Positions 8,117 through 17,316 of a DNA stretch of 55,522 nt are shown here, piece by piece. The notes beneath the pieces were generated by a model. That model saw only the letters and a list, made by a program, of their open reading frames with translations. It made no database searches and was not told the origin of the DNA. The DNA comes from a virus. The stretch spans positions 1 to 55,522 of IMG/VR virus record IMGVR_UViG_3300029258_003280; one strand, written 5' to 3'. A program made the position numbers and the translations under genes. Within the stretch, counting starts at the first letter, position 1; each line of letters starts with the position of its first letter.

Positions 8117-8433
8117 TAACAAGTAAAATATTCGAGGTAAGCGGCGGTTACGGTTATGACATATTAATAGATGGGAAGCTGTTTATTCGCCAGCCCCATG
8201 TCCCGGCGATAGGCGGAATGGTTATTATGACCCGCACCCAAGCAGAAAACATGGCGGCATTGGTGATAGACAAACTCAATGACAAGCGTACCGTGCAAGA
8301 AAATGAAGAGCTTCAAACGCTGCTGCAAAAGGACACCCTTACCGAACAGGAAAAAGCGAGGGCGGAAACGCTTTCGAACAAGGAAAACCCGACCGTCACG
8401 GTCGCGGAGGCTGAGAGCATTGTAAATGGGTGA
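8113..8433 (+). CDS. Small fibre-associated protein
   Basis: It has 106 residues. The start at 8113 is fixed by the ATGA overlap with the preceding stop. It has an N-terminal beta part and a C-terminal helical, charged part (NDKRTVQENEELQTLL). It lies between a fibre and a kelch gene. An assembly-chaperone role is possible but unproven. Confidence 0.5.
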   Translation: MITSKIFEVSGGYGYDILIDGKLFIRQPHVPAIGGMVIMTRTQAENMAALVIDKLNDKRTVQENEELQTLLQKDTLTEQEKARAETLSNKENPTVTVAEAESIVNG

Positions 8434-9307
8434 TAGCTGGCAAAGAAAAACTGACTACGGAGGCTCGGCGAAGTTTCGGGCCGTAGGCTTTGCTATCGGG
8501 AGCAAGGGCTACATAGGCACCGGGTGTTGGGGTACGAGCGAATACAAGGACTTCTGGGAATATGACCCCGCCGCCGATGCCTGGACTCAGAAGGCCGACT
8601 TTCCGGGCAATCATAGATATGCCGCGGCGGGCTTTGCCATAGGCTCATACGGCTATCTGGGTACGGGTAAAAACACTTCGACTTTCAATGATTTTTACAG
8701 GTACGACCCCTCGACTAATTCATGGCTCGCAAGGCAGAATTTCGGCGGGTATATCCGGTATGGCGCGGTCGGCTTCGCTATCGGAAGCAAGGGCTATATG
8801 GGGACTGGCTGGAAAACATCGCGCAAGGTTGATTTCTGGGAATACAACCCGGCGACTAATGCCTGGACTCAGAAAGCGAACTTCGGCGGCGCGGCGAGAC
8901 TATATGCTACCGGCTTCGGCCTCAACGGCAAGGGCTATCTGGGCACCGGCAACACGGACGGCGGCGTTCCCGTAAAAGATTTCTGGGAATACGACCCCGA
9001 CCTAAATGCGTGGACTCAAAAAACCGACTTCGGCGGAAGCGCCCGGTATGAAGCTGGCTCATTTACCCTCGGCGAAAAAGGATATATCGGCTTCGGTTGG
9101 GACGGAGCGACCAAGAATGACCTCTGGGAATACGACCCGAGCGCGGATTCATGGACTCGAAAATCCGATTGCGGCGTTACAATGGGATATTCACCATCGG
9201 GCTTCGCGATAAACTTCAAGGGATACATGGGCGTGGGCCAGACCGAACAATTTTGGGAATGGGGCACGGACTCCTTTAAGGCAATGATGATTCAAATGAC
9301 ACCATAG
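8426..9307 (+). CDS. Kelch-type beta-propeller protein, candidate receptor-binding spike
   Basis: It has 293 residues and overlaps the previous gene by 8 bp. Six repeats of roughly 46 residues contain GFAIGSKGYxGTG followed by DFWEYDPATNAWTQK, the GG/W pattern of kelch repeats, so the whole chain should fold as a six-bladed propeller. There is no signal peptide. Kelch propellers usually bind proteins or sugars. Here, at the end of the fibre cluster, a receptor-binding head is the best inference. The DNA of the repeats is similar enough to recombine and diversify. Confidence 0.75.
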   Translation: MGDSWQRKTDYGGSAKFRAVGFAIGSKGYIGTGCWGTSEYKDFWEYDPAADAWTQKADFPGNHRYAAAGFAIGSYGYLGTGKNTSTFNDFYRYDPSTNSWLARQNFGGYIRYGAVGFAIGSKGYMGTGWKTSRKVDFWEYNPATNAWTQKANFGGAARLYATGFGLNGKGYLGTGNTDGGVPVKDFWEYDPDLNAWTQKTDFGGSARYEAGSFTLGEKGYIGFGWDGATKNDLWEYDPSADSWTRKSDCGVTMGYSPSGFAINFKGYMGVGQTEQFWEWGTDSFKAMMIQMTP

Positions 9308-9316
9308 GAGAAGATT

Positions 9317-9598
9317 ATGGATGGTAAAAACGGAACCAAGATGGTAGCCTTGTCACTTCCGGTAGTCGTGATTATACTCGGTGCGCTGGCGACGCTTCTA
9401 ACGAGCTCTCTTCTGGCTTACAGCGATGTATGCGTGGATATAAGGGGTAATAGCGAAAACATAAAGAGTATAAAATACCAGCAGGACAGGGAAATGTCTA
9501 ATTTGAACAAAAAGATAGATGAGCTTCGCGAGGACATTAAAAACCTCAACGACAAGATAGACAAGATGTTCTGGCCGTTTACGAAAAAAAAGGATTAG
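9317..9598 (+). CDS. Membrane-anchored coiled-coil protein (lysis-cassette candidate)
   Basis: It has 93 residues: one membrane span (about 9-35, VALSLPVVVIILGALATLL), then a heptad-rich segment (about 50-85) and a Lys-rich tail. The small size, the single span and the neighbours with a membrane protein and a lipoprotein recall holin/spanin cassettes. A virion membrane protein is equally possible. Confidence 0.5.
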   Translation: MDGKNGTKMVALSLPVVVIILGALATLLTSSLLAYSDVCVDIRGNSENIKSIKYQQDREMSNLNKKIDELREDIKNLNDKIDKMFWPFTKKKD

Positions 9599-9603
9599 CC
9601 AGC

Positions 9604-9819
9604 ATGCAAGAAGACTACAAAGCGATGTTAAAAGCAACCAACCTTAAGGGCGCTCTAATATCACTTAAGGAAGCTTCAATGCATCTGGAAAGGGCCGGGG
9701 AAACGGCCCTTCTTAAACAATGTAAGAAACTCGGCAAAGACATAGTAAAAAGAGCCTATGACGAGTTTCATGAAAAATATCCTAACCTGTGGCGAGGACT
9801 CGAAGGAGAAGAAAGATGA
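9604..9819 (+). CDS. Small helical protein
   Basis: It has 71 residues and is highly charged and helical. The ribosome site is weak, so it may depend on readthrough from the gene that ends 5 nt before. Its stop overlaps the following ATG (ATGA). No family is recognised. Confidence 0.5.
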   Translation: MQEDYKAMLKATNLKGALISLKEASMHLERAGETALLKQCKKLGKDIVKRAYDEFHEKYPNLWRGLEGEER

Positions 9820-10130
9820 ATTGGATAGCCGAAAATTACATGGCCATGATATTTCTTGTGACAACCGCGATGTCGCTAATAATCGCCGTACTCAACCACA
9901 TCGGCAAGAAAAAGACGGCCGCGAAGGTGCAGGCCTTTAAGGACATCCTCCATCAGACTTTCGGCAATGTTGAAAGCCTCAAGGTCAAGTGGAAGGAAAG
10001 CGGCCTTGAAGACAAGTATGGCCGTATAGGCAGTATCTTCGCCGAGATAAACAAACAATCCGATATCGAGGAAGTTTTAAGAAAGGCCTACGAGGAATGG
10101 GCCAAGCAGCAAGGAATCAAGGTAAAATGA
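9816..10130 (+). CDS. Membrane-anchored helical protein
   Basis: It has 104 residues. The start at 9816 follows AGGAGAAGAAAG and overlaps the upstream stop. One span (about 9-29, MIFLVTTAMSLIIAVL) is followed by Lys-rich helices. Together with the genes at 9317 and 10171 it forms a small envelope/lysis-like cassette without a recognisable muramidase. Confidence 0.5.
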   Translation: MNWIAENYMAMIFLVTTAMSLIIAVLNHIGKKKTAAKVQAFKDILHQTFGNVESLKVKWKESGLEDKYGRIGSIFAEINKQSDIEEVLRKAYEEWAKQQGIKVK

Positions 10131-10170
10131 AGATATACTTTTTAAGACAGGATGTTTAAGGAGGTTAGTT

Positions 10171-10452
10171 ATGAAGAGGCTTTGTATGATAATGATATTG
10201 GCCCTTACTTGCTGCGCTTGCGCTCCTCTGATGCACAGGACGGTAGCCGAGCAGACGGTCAGGCTCGACAAGAACTTACACGAGCTCCTTCCGGGGTACA
10301 GGCTTGTACTTAATGACGAGCTCGAAGAGGCCGAAAAGCTCCCGGATGGGCCGGTCGAAGATATAAAGCATGATATATTGCTTCTCGATGCGACCCTGCT
10401 ATTGAGCGAAGACATGAGAAAAACGGCGGACTTGACCCTTAAGGAAAAATAG
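10171..10452 (+). CDS. Small predicted lipoprotein
   Basis: It has 93 residues. Residues 1-17 form a signal peptide (KR then MIMILALT) ending in CCAC, so lipid attachment at one of the cysteines at 14, 15 or 17 is likely. The remainder is helical and acidic. Phage outer spanins look like this, as do some virion lipoproteins. The AAGGAGG site is very strong, with 40 nt free before it. Confidence 0.6.
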   Translation: MKRLCMIMILALTCCACAPLMHRTVAEQTVRLDKNLHELLPGYRLVLNDELEEAEKLPDGPVEDIKHDILLLDATLLLSEDMRKTADLTLKEK

Positions 10453-11712
10453 ATGGCTAAGGCTCCGAAAGTCAGGATTACATATTATGACGAGTATAGT
10501 CGCGAGATGGACTATACCATCGGCAAAAACCGGTACAGGGCTCACGGCATCGAAAAGCTTTTTTACAATGATATAATAAATCTTATAGACCGTAAAAAGT
10601 ATGGAGATGCGATAAAGCTGCTGCGGAAAATAAAGCAATACCAGAAACTCCCGGAGGGAAAAATGGACAATCCAGTTGACAGGGCGGTAGAATGTGCGAT
10701 GAATCAATTCGGCGCGAATCCCCTTAACCAGAGCGAATTCAACAACAAAATCGAGAGGGTTCAAGTCCATCTCGACAAGGGAAAGTCGCTGCTTCGTTCC
10801 GGGCAGGCGCATCTCGCCGAAGAAGAGGCCTATCAGGGTCTCGGACTGCTCGAAGGGGTCGAGGCCGAGGCCGCCTCGATAATGGGCACGAGCGGAGAAA
10901 AGCGCCGTATCGTTCACGAGCTTCGCGCTTCGCTCAACAAGCTCATCGGCCACTCCGATGAAAGGCAGGGTCGAGCTCCTAATCCGCTTACCCAGAATGA
11001 ATATGACAGTCTTCTTGACATGATTATTCATACCGTTGATTTGGCCGAAAAGGAATACAAATGGGGTAATATAGCCGATGCAGTCGAGCGGATTAACTAC
11101 GCCGATGGCTTGATGGGGGCCGCCTACGGCGCGATACTAAAGCCCGGAGTTAAAACCAAGGAGAAATTCAGGGGAGTAAACAACAGGCTAAGGGCCCTGC
11201 AAAAGACATTGCGTGTCAAGTATCTTCCCAAGAAAAAGAATCCGGATGATTGGCAGCATCCGAGCTTGGGCTCTTCCGATATCGCCCCGGGTTACTTTAT
11301 AAATGTTCATGGAGCTCCCGGGTTAATGGTTGGCTATGAGTTCGAGGGTTATGACAGGCCCAGATGGGAAGAAAAACCCTCGCACCCACATCCCCATTAC
11401 AAGCTTATAGTCCTGCATGGCAAGAAGAAACAGACCTTCAACTATTGGGGGAGCCGACATGATTACGACATTGGTAAAAAGACCCTCTCGGAGATTGAGC
11501 TTGTCGAGGCGTTTACCATGCTTCTGGAAGATATCCGGGCGTCCAAGTTGACATTAAAAGACTTCGCCCTCGAATTCGGCTATGTTACTCAGGCGGCGGC
11601 CACAGCGACATGGAAAGCCTGTAAGACTATTCACGAAAAATGGAAGAAGCTCAACTACAGAAGGGGCTTAAGCAATACCATAAATGACATAAGAGACCAT
11701 TACGACCTTTAG
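10453..11712 (+). CDS. Multidomain NP-motif protein (polyvalent-type)
   Basis: It has 419 residues. Modules are separated by Asn-Pro sites at 73 (KMDNPVD), 89 (GANPLN), 177 (APNPLT) and 263 (KKNPDD). The final module (about 265-400) contains FNYWGSRHDYDIG and LKDFALEFGYVTQ, which I recognise as a small domain common as a separate protein in phages and plasmids. The middle modules are helical bundles. It shares MDNP[IV]D and NPL[NT] with the 1518-residue protein downstream, so both may be processed or sorted the same way. The ATG directly follows the stop of the lipoprotein gene. Confidence 0.65.
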   Translation: MAKAPKVRITYYDEYSREMDYTIGKNRYRAHGIEKLFYNDIINLIDRKKYGDAIKLLRKIKQYQKLPEGKMDNPVDRAVECAMNQFGANPLNQSEFNNKIERVQVHLDKGKSLLRSGQAHLAEEEAYQGLGLLEGVEAEAASIMGTSGEKRRIVHELRASLNKLIGHSDERQGRAPNPLTQNEYDSLLDMIIHTVDLAEKEYKWGNIADAVERINYADGLMGAAYGAILKPGVKTKEKFRGVNNRLRALQKTLRVKYLPKKKNPDDWQHPSLGSSDIAPGYFINVHGAPGLMVGYEFEGYDRPRWEEKPSHPHPHYKLIVLHGKKKQTFNYWGSRHDYDIGKKTLSEIELVEAFTMLLEDIRASKLTLKDFALEFGYVTQAAATATWKACKTIHEKWKKLNYRRGLSNTINDIRDHYDL

Positions 11713-11726
11713 AAAGGAGTGTTACT

Positions 11727-12305
11727 ATGCCTATGTTTATAGGACAACAGGGAGGCGGAATGTCGAGCTCGCTCGCGACCGGCAACCCGCAAGCCGAAGA
11801 CAGGAAGGACACCGAGCGGATAGCCCGTTTGGTTGCTATGGCCCGGCAGGGCCAGGGCCAGCTTAGTCTTCCGGAAACAAAGCTTCTCAAGAAGATACAG
11901 CGTGAGCGCGAAAAACATGCCAAGGCTCAAGCCGACTGGCAGCGCAGGGCGGCCGCGCATCGCCAGAAGATAAGCATGCTTCTTGACCAGTTAGAGCAGG
12001 TCAGGAGTCCGCGGCCGGAAGGAAGATTCCAGCAGGCGGCCGCGCAGCCTCGCGTAGTCGGCAAGGGAAACCGCAAAGCCATCTCGAAAGCAAGAGCAAC
12101 CCGAAGAGCACCGGCGCCCGAGCCACCGGCGAGAGTAGCCATGCCTCGCAAGGAAAGAGTCCAGCAGCAGATGCGCCAGCAGTCCAGACGGTTAGCAAAG
12201 AGGAGCATTCCCGCCCAGGCGAAGGCGGCGAGGGGTATCCCCGCCCAGCAGGAAGTGGTCAGGGCTCCGTTGAGAAGAATAAAATCCGTACCGTGGCTCA
12301 GATAG
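11727..12305 (+). CDS. Very basic, Gln/Arg/Ala-rich protein
   Basis: It has 192 residues, with a strong AGGAG site. A helical segment (about 40-95, REREKHAKAQADWQRR) precedes a disordered Arg/Pro/Ala-rich tail. This composition is typical of DNA-binding or internal virion proteins. LATGNPQAED near residue 20 is an N-terminal Asn-Pro motif. No enzyme motif is seen. Confidence 0.5.
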   Translation: MPMFIGQQGGGMSSSLATGNPQAEDRKDTERIARLVAMARQGQGQLSLPETKLLKKIQREREKHAKAQADWQRRAAAHRQKISMLLDQLEQVRSPRPEGRFQQAAAQPRVVGKGNRKAISKARATRRAPAPEPPARVAMPRKERVQQQMRQQSRRLAKRSIPAQAKAARGIPAQQEVVRAPLRRIKSVPWLR

Positions 12306-12314
12306 GAGGTATCA

Positions 12315-12686
12315 ATGAGCATTAACACCGAAATTGAAAGGCTTAAAGAGGTTTACGAAACAATAAAGAATGACAAGGAAGCAAAAGCCATTATCAAGGA
12401 AGGCAAGTCGATTATAGATGCCTTCCTTAAGAAAGGCGACAAGGACATCATCGCCAAGTTGACGGGCTACGCCGATGTGGATGAAACCATTGCTCTGGCC
12501 CACAAGGGACAGCAAATGCGCGAAGCATATCAAGCCCGGACTAAGGCGATTCATTTTATAACTAACGTCCTGCAAGTCGTCTCTCGCTTTATGCCCGTAG
12601 TCAAGGAGGCGGCGAAAGCGGCCGACAACATAAGAAAAACGGCGGAAAAAACCGTCAAGAAAAGCCTCAAGAGAAGGAAGAAATAA
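12315..12686 (+). CDS. Basic helical protein
   Basis: It has 123 residues with an AGGAGG site. It is mainly helical and ends in a Lys/Arg-rich tail (TVKKSLKRRKK). Unlike most late proteins it has no Asn-Pro motif. It lies directly upstream of the giant protein; the stop and the next ATG are adjacent. Confidence 0.5.
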   Translation: MSINTEIERLKEVYETIKNDKEAKAIIKEGKSIIDAFLKKGDKDIIAKLTGYADVDETIALAHKGQQMREAYQARTKAIHFITNVLQVVSRFMPVVKEAAKAADNIRKTAEKTVKKSLKRRKK

Positions 12687-15600
12687 ATGGAAAGCCCTAC
12701 GAAGCTTCATGGTATTCATGTAACAAGCGACCCCCAGCCGGTGCTCGATGTATTGCGAAGCGGCGGCGATATTTCCAAGGGCAGGGTTGAAGGCCTCGTA
12801 GGCGACCTCGGAAGCTCGGGCCTCTATTTCAGCCAGTCTCCCCAGTTGTGGACGGGCCGGGCCTACGGCAAGTGGGAGTTTCTTAAAGGGCTCTCGAAAA
12901 CCCAGCGTGAAAAGCTCGGCGACAAGCTCACAAAAGAGCTCCAAGACGAAAGAAGCTCGGGATATATAACGGAATGGGAGCTCGAAAGCGCGTTAAGATA
13001 CATAGACCAGTATGTAAACCATGACTTTGCGGGCTCTATAGTAATGATTGCGGGGCAACCTTACAACATAGGCTTCTGGAAGGAAAAATGGCTAAGCCCT
13101 CTGGGTATCGAGCAGGCAAGGCCGCCTATGTATATCGAAGTCGAGGCCGAGGGTTTGTTTGCGGACTTGACCGGCATGGCTATAACCCCCGATTTGATAC
13201 AAAAACTCAAGGAAGAAGGATATGACGGCGCTTACCACCGTGGCGATATGATTAACCTGCCTCAAAGCGTTGTCTGGAATACCAATGCCATAACCAAATT
13301 CGGGGAGATGTCATTCGCTCACAATCCGGCTTACTGGCCTATCTTCGCGGCCGGGATAGCTTCCGGGGTGGCAAGCGGCGCGGCCTTCGCTATTACCGGT
13401 TATGCCCTCAATAAATACGCCAGCAATCCCGAAATTAAGGTTTACAAAGGGGCTCTCGGGACTCCTGCGGTCGATTGGCCCGATGGTAAGACTTACATGT
13501 TGTCATACAGGAGTTGGGATGGGGCCTATGTCTTCGTTGACCCCGATACGAAACGTAGGCTTGAATTTGCTCCGCCCGAGGGCCGTAAATGGGAAACAAG
13601 CCCGATGGCCCCGGGTAAGCGGCCGGGATTTTCCCGGGTACAGAGACCGGGAGAATGGGTTTATGACCCGGCAGCGCGAAAGGTTTACAGGAGACCGGCC
13701 GACAATCCGGAGATGGTATCCCCGCATCCGGAAGAGGTCGAGCACCTCAGCGAGCAGGTGAAATTACTCTGGCAGAAAGCATGCGAATGGGAAGGAATCC
13801 CCCCGGACAGCAAGGTTGTAATATTCAGCAAGGACAATCCATACAATGATGCCTACAATAAGGCGATGACACAATACATGAAAACAAGAAAAGAGTTTTA
13901 CAAGGCGGTCGGCAAGCTCTTTGAGCGAAAGCGAGAGGAAAGAATGGACAATCCTATAGACGATTACAAGGGTTTTCGCGCTTGGATTACTCCCATCCCG
14001 GAAGAGAAAAGCGAAGGAAAATGGGATTGGGATGTAAAAGTCCAGCGCCTAAGCGATGGCAAGACAAAGACATTAAAGGTTTCCGGTGGCTGGCAAGTCG
14101 CCGAGAGCTACGTCCGGCAACTAATGGATGAGCTCGGCGAAGACGGCTATGCCAAAAACCCGACAACCAAACAGCCTTGGGAGATGACATATAGAGAGCT
14201 TAGAAACAAACTCGAAGAACTTGAAATGGGAAGCTTAACAGATTTTAATGAATCTAACATTGTAATATCAATGCCGGAAATAGTTATATCCCCGGGCAGA
14301 ATCGACTATACGGGGTTGTCGGCTGCTCATAGGTCGGCGATATCAAGAGCCCTCTCTCAGGGTTTTCAGGTGCCAGCAAAGGTGTTAAGGGAATATAAAG
14401 AAAACCCATCACGTAATGTTTTGCAGGTTTGGGCCGAAGATTTACATCCATCTCAAGCCAAAAAAGCCATTGATGGATGGGCATATGTATTTTGCTATAA
14501 TACTTGGGATATGCGCGGGCCGATTATAACCACCAAACTTGCAAGCCAAGCTTTGCCAGGAAGCGACATTGAATTCTTTCAGAAAAAGTTCGGTCGTCAC
14601 AAGTTTCGTGTCGTGAAAGCCCCGACCGCCAGCAATCCTAAATACATGAAATTCAAAGACCTGGACAAGGGTGCCGTTTTTATCTTCGCATCGGAAAAAG
14701 AATTTCCATATAGCGGCATGGCCAAGGGGCCTTGGAAGAAAATATCATCGAAAAAATACATTCTCGAAGATGAGCCATCGGTAGAGCACCAGGTGGGGAG
14801 CGTAAATGCCGAAGTTATACCCTACCACCAGGCCCGGAAAGGCTATATAGCGCCTTCAGAGCTACCGCCCGCAGGCCGTACAATCCAATTCTACGAAGGC
14901 GGCAGGCTTTTTACGGGCAGGGTAGTAGAGCAGGAACCGGAACTCGACGCCGTGCGGGTAGTTCCGGATACGGACAAGCATGCATTGTGGCTGATAAGCA
15001 GGGTAATGATAGTGGGCTCATACGCCAGCAATCCTCTCAATACGCAAGAAACCGCCGAGCTCGTGCATCTGGCCCGGATAGCTCTTGATACAGCGAAAAA
15101 AAATGTCAAAGGCAAACAATGGTCGATAGTAGCTTTTTATATAGGCGCAGCAGATGCCAACATCGAAGCCGCTTACCAGCATGGACTCGAAAAAACACAT
15201 ATGTCTAAAGAACTATTTGATGAGATAAGGCGCATGCGCAAGGAAATAAAAGACTTTCAAAAAGAACATTCAAGAGCACTGCTCGGTCTCACCAGCAACC
15301 CCGAAAAACCCGGCGTAGTTTGGCCGGTGGGTGCGAAGTTGTATGATAAGCAGGGTAAGTTGGTAGGGGTATGCCTCGATACGCCGAATGCTATAGCTAA
15401 GGCAATGATGGAGCATCCGGAAATAGAAGCCGCTCATACTCTTCTCGGTGTTAAAACGCGAGAGGACTACGTAAGCAGAATGCAGCCTTGGAATACAGCT
15501 AAAAGCCATTTTAAGGCAATGGCCGAAAACCCGGAGGGGTATCAGGGCTGGAAAAACTACGAAACATGGAACGTGGCCCTCTGGATGGGCAACGATGAAT

Positions 15601-17243
15601 TCTGGTATGATGTGGCAAAACATTCCCTCGATTACAGGCGCTTCAAAAATGCGATGATAAATCGTCATGGAATAACCGAGACCCCGGACGGCGTAAAGCT
15701 ACGCAGTCAAAAGCTCGACCGTAAGGCGCTTGACGAGCTCATCCTCGACCTCGGCGGCGGGAAAAAAGCCATAGAAAAACGCAAGCTCGAAAAGAGACGC
15801 GCCGCAAGAGAAGCAAAAGCCCAAACCGGTAAATATGCGCTCTTGAAGGACAACAAGGTTATCTTCGAGGGCACCAAAAACGAATGTCTTGCTTTTCTAC
15901 AAAGGCACCAGGGCCGGTCATGGGATTACGCCTTCAAATACGGCGGATACAGGCTCATCCCCATAAAAGACCTCCCGCCCGACGTCATTCGCATACCCAA
16001 GGGAATGACATCCGAAGGCTTCGTTTACAATCCTCAAAACACGCCTTGGGGAAAGGCCCAGAACCAGACAAAGCTCGCCAAGGGCGTTACCTGGGTTAGC
16101 ACTTCGAGGCACGGCGGGATGATGGTATCGGAAGGATATGCCAACAGGAATCTCAGTATCGCGGCCCGGAAACGGGCTCTCCGATACGGCAAGTATTATT
16201 GCTATGAGGAAGACGATGCCTGGATGATACCGGCATGGGAGCTCCCCCAAGTTTGGGATGAACTTTTCAAATACATGGAGCCCTCCAACTACAAGGAGAG
16301 GAAACTTTATCTTCTCGAAGGGTTGTCACGCTGGAATGCGGACTATCTTCTCGATATTCATGAAACTCCCATCCAGCCGCAATATGACCTATGGCGAGCC
16401 AAGCAAGCCGAAGAGAAATTGAGGCAGATGCAGCATCCCAATCTCATCACGGCTGCCAAACGGACAAGCGACCCCCACATCACTCAGGTATGGACGGCCG
16501 ATGGCGAAACTCATTTTGTTACCGCGAAAAGCTATTCGGAAAAATACCATCCCCAATACCCGACTTATCTAACCGACATGGAGATTGCCCATCCTCCTAC
16601 GCCGAAAGCGATGGGCCCGGCAGACTTCGTGTATAATCCCAAGAAAGCAGGCGGCCTCTACCAATACCGCGAACTCTACAGGAAGAAAAACAACTACATA
16701 CTTTATACAACCATAGGGGGCTTGGGTTGGTCTCGAAGCCGAAGAGACATATATGAGCCTATGGGGTATCCGGGCAAAATAGAGGTCGTGATAGGAAACA
16801 AAAAAGGCGACATAGTTTATGTCGATTCCGCCTATCTCAAGTCAACCAAAAACATTACCTTGAAAAACATTTCCTACTATGACAAAAGCACCATACCTCT
16901 GTACATGCAAAAAGAGGTCGTTAAAATATTCAAGGAGTTTGCCGGGAAAAGCAAGCCGCGCAAAGCCATCAGGGAACTAATGTCGATGGGCGAGTATCCG
17001 ACCGCTTTTCATAAGGAATTCAGCAGCAACCCCCAAAAACATCCCGACGAGATGACTCTGGCAGAGCATGCGGAAGCGTGGTGGCGCGAGCAGGGCAAGA
17101 AGGTGCCGAGACGCAACACTAAGAAATGGAAAAAAATGTATGAAAAATGGGTTGCCTTTGCCTTTAAGGATTTCGGCAAGAATCCGCCCCGGGGCAGGAC
17201 TACAAAAACCTATGGCGGCAAGGGCGGCGCATTACCCAGATAA
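12687..17243 (+). CDS. Giant polyvalent/polyprotein-like protein with ART-like domain and 15 NP sites
   Basis: It has 1518 residues. Order seen: (1) about 1-205, ADP-ribosyltransferase-like pattern (GLYFSQSPQLWTGRAYG; GYDGAYHRGD; VVWNTNAITKFG); (2) about 214-243, a hydrophobic segment; (3) 250-420, unknown; (4) 425-570, beta/alpha; (5) 655-715, a small phage domain (FKDLDKGAVFIF, HQVGSVNAEV); (6) 785-865, helical; (7) about 955-1020, the NYETWNVALWMGND domain (DUF7249-like); (8) about 1118-1190, the TPWGKAQ, SRHGGMMVSE, YYCYEEDDAWMIP domain (DUF7007-like); (9) two basic C-terminal modules. Asn-Pro sites lie at 213, 247, 340, 384, 422, 491, 573, 650, 782, 871, 948, 1115, 1317, 1448 and 1499, mostly between modules. 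Large fusions of small domains are known as polyvalent proteins of phages and conjugative elements, thought to be delivered with DNA. Cleavage at Asn-Pro is my inference. Confidence 0.75.
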   Translation: MESPTKLHGIHVTSDPQPVLDVLRSGGDISKGRVEGLVGDLGSSGLYFSQSPQLWTGRAYGKWEFLKGLSKTQREKLGDKLTKELQDERSSGYITEWELESALRYIDQYVNHDFAGSIVMIAGQPYNIGFWKEKWLSPLGIEQARPPMYIEVEAEGLFADLTGMAITPDLIQKLKEEGYDGAYHRGDMINLPQSVVWNTNAITKFGEMSFAHNPAYWPIFAAGIASGVASGAAFAITGYALNKYASNPEIKVYKGALGTPAVDWPDGKTYMLSYRSWDGAYVFVDPDTKRRLEFAPPEGRKWETSPMAPGKRPGFSRVQRPGEWVYDPAARKVYRRPADNPEMVSPHPEEVEHLSEQVKLLWQKACEWEGIPPDSKVVIFSKDNPYNDAYNKAMTQYMKTRKEFYKAVGKLFERKREERMDNPIDDYKGFRAWITPIPEEKSEGKWDWDVKVQRLSDGKTKTLKVSGGWQVAESYVRQLMDELGEDGYAKNPTTKQPWEMTYRELRNKLEELEMGSLTDFNESNIVISMPEIVISPGRIDYTGLSAAHRSAISRALSQGFQVPAKVLREYKENPSRNVLQVWAEDLHPSQAKKAIDGWAYVFCYNTWDMRGPIITTKLASQALPGSDIEFFQKKFGRHKFRVVKAPTASNPKYMKFKDLDKGAVFIFASEKEFPYSGMAKGPWKKISSKKYILEDEPSVEHQVGSVNAEVIPYHQARKGYIAPSELPPAGRTIQFYEGGRLFTGRVVEQEPELDAVRVVPDTDKHALWLISRVMIVGSYASNPLNTQETAELVHLARIALDTAKKNVKGKQWSIVAFYIGAADANIEAAYQHGLEKTHMSKELFDEIRRMRKEIKDFQKEHSRALLGLTSNPEKPGVVWPVGAKLYDKQGKLVGVCLDTPNAIAKAMMEHPEIEAAHTLLGVKTREDYVSRMQPWNTAKSHFKAMAENPEGYQGWKNYETWNVALWMGNDEFWYDVAKHSLDYRRFKNAMINRHGITETPDGVKLRSQKLDRKALDELILDLGGGKKAIEKRKLEKRRAAREAKAQTGKYALLKDNKVIFEGTKNECLAFLQRHQGRSWDYAFKYGGYRLIPIKDLPPDVIRIPKGMTSEGFVYNPQNTPWGKAQNQTKLAKGVTWVSTSRHGGMMVSEGYANRNLSIAARKRALRYGKYYCYEEDDAWMIPAWELPQVWDELFKYMEPSNYKERKLYLLEGLSRWNADYLLDIHETPIQPQYDLWRAKQAEEKLRQMQHPNLITAAKRTSDPHITQVWTADGETHFVTAKSYSEKYHPQYPTYLTDMEIAHPPTPKAMGPADFVYNPKKAGGLYQYRELYRKKNNYILYTTIGGLGWSRSRRDIYEPMGYPGKIEVVIGNKKGDIVYVDSAYLKSTKNITLKNISYYDKSTIPLYMQKEVVKIFKEFAGKSKPRKAIRELMSMGEYPTAFHKEFSSNPQKHPDEMTLAEHAEAWWREQGKKVPRRNTKKWKKMYEKWVAFAFKDFGKNPPRGRTTKTYGGKGGALPR

Positions 17244-17247
17244 GTCC

Positions 17248-17275
17248 TTGACAGGCGGCCGATTTGAGTTATACT
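17248..17275 (+). promoter_or_regulatory. Sigma70-like promoter of the micro-gene
   Basis: TTGACA (17248-17253) and TATACT (17270-17275) are 16 bp apart, the best consensus match I found on the + strand. It lies 5 bp after the stop of the giant gene and drives towards a 15-codon frame and a strong terminator, giving a predicted transcript near 95 nt. Confidence 0.6.
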
Positions 17276-17316
17276 TTATTACTCAAAGCGACAGGCTTGT
17301 TTTCCGGAGGCGTCAT

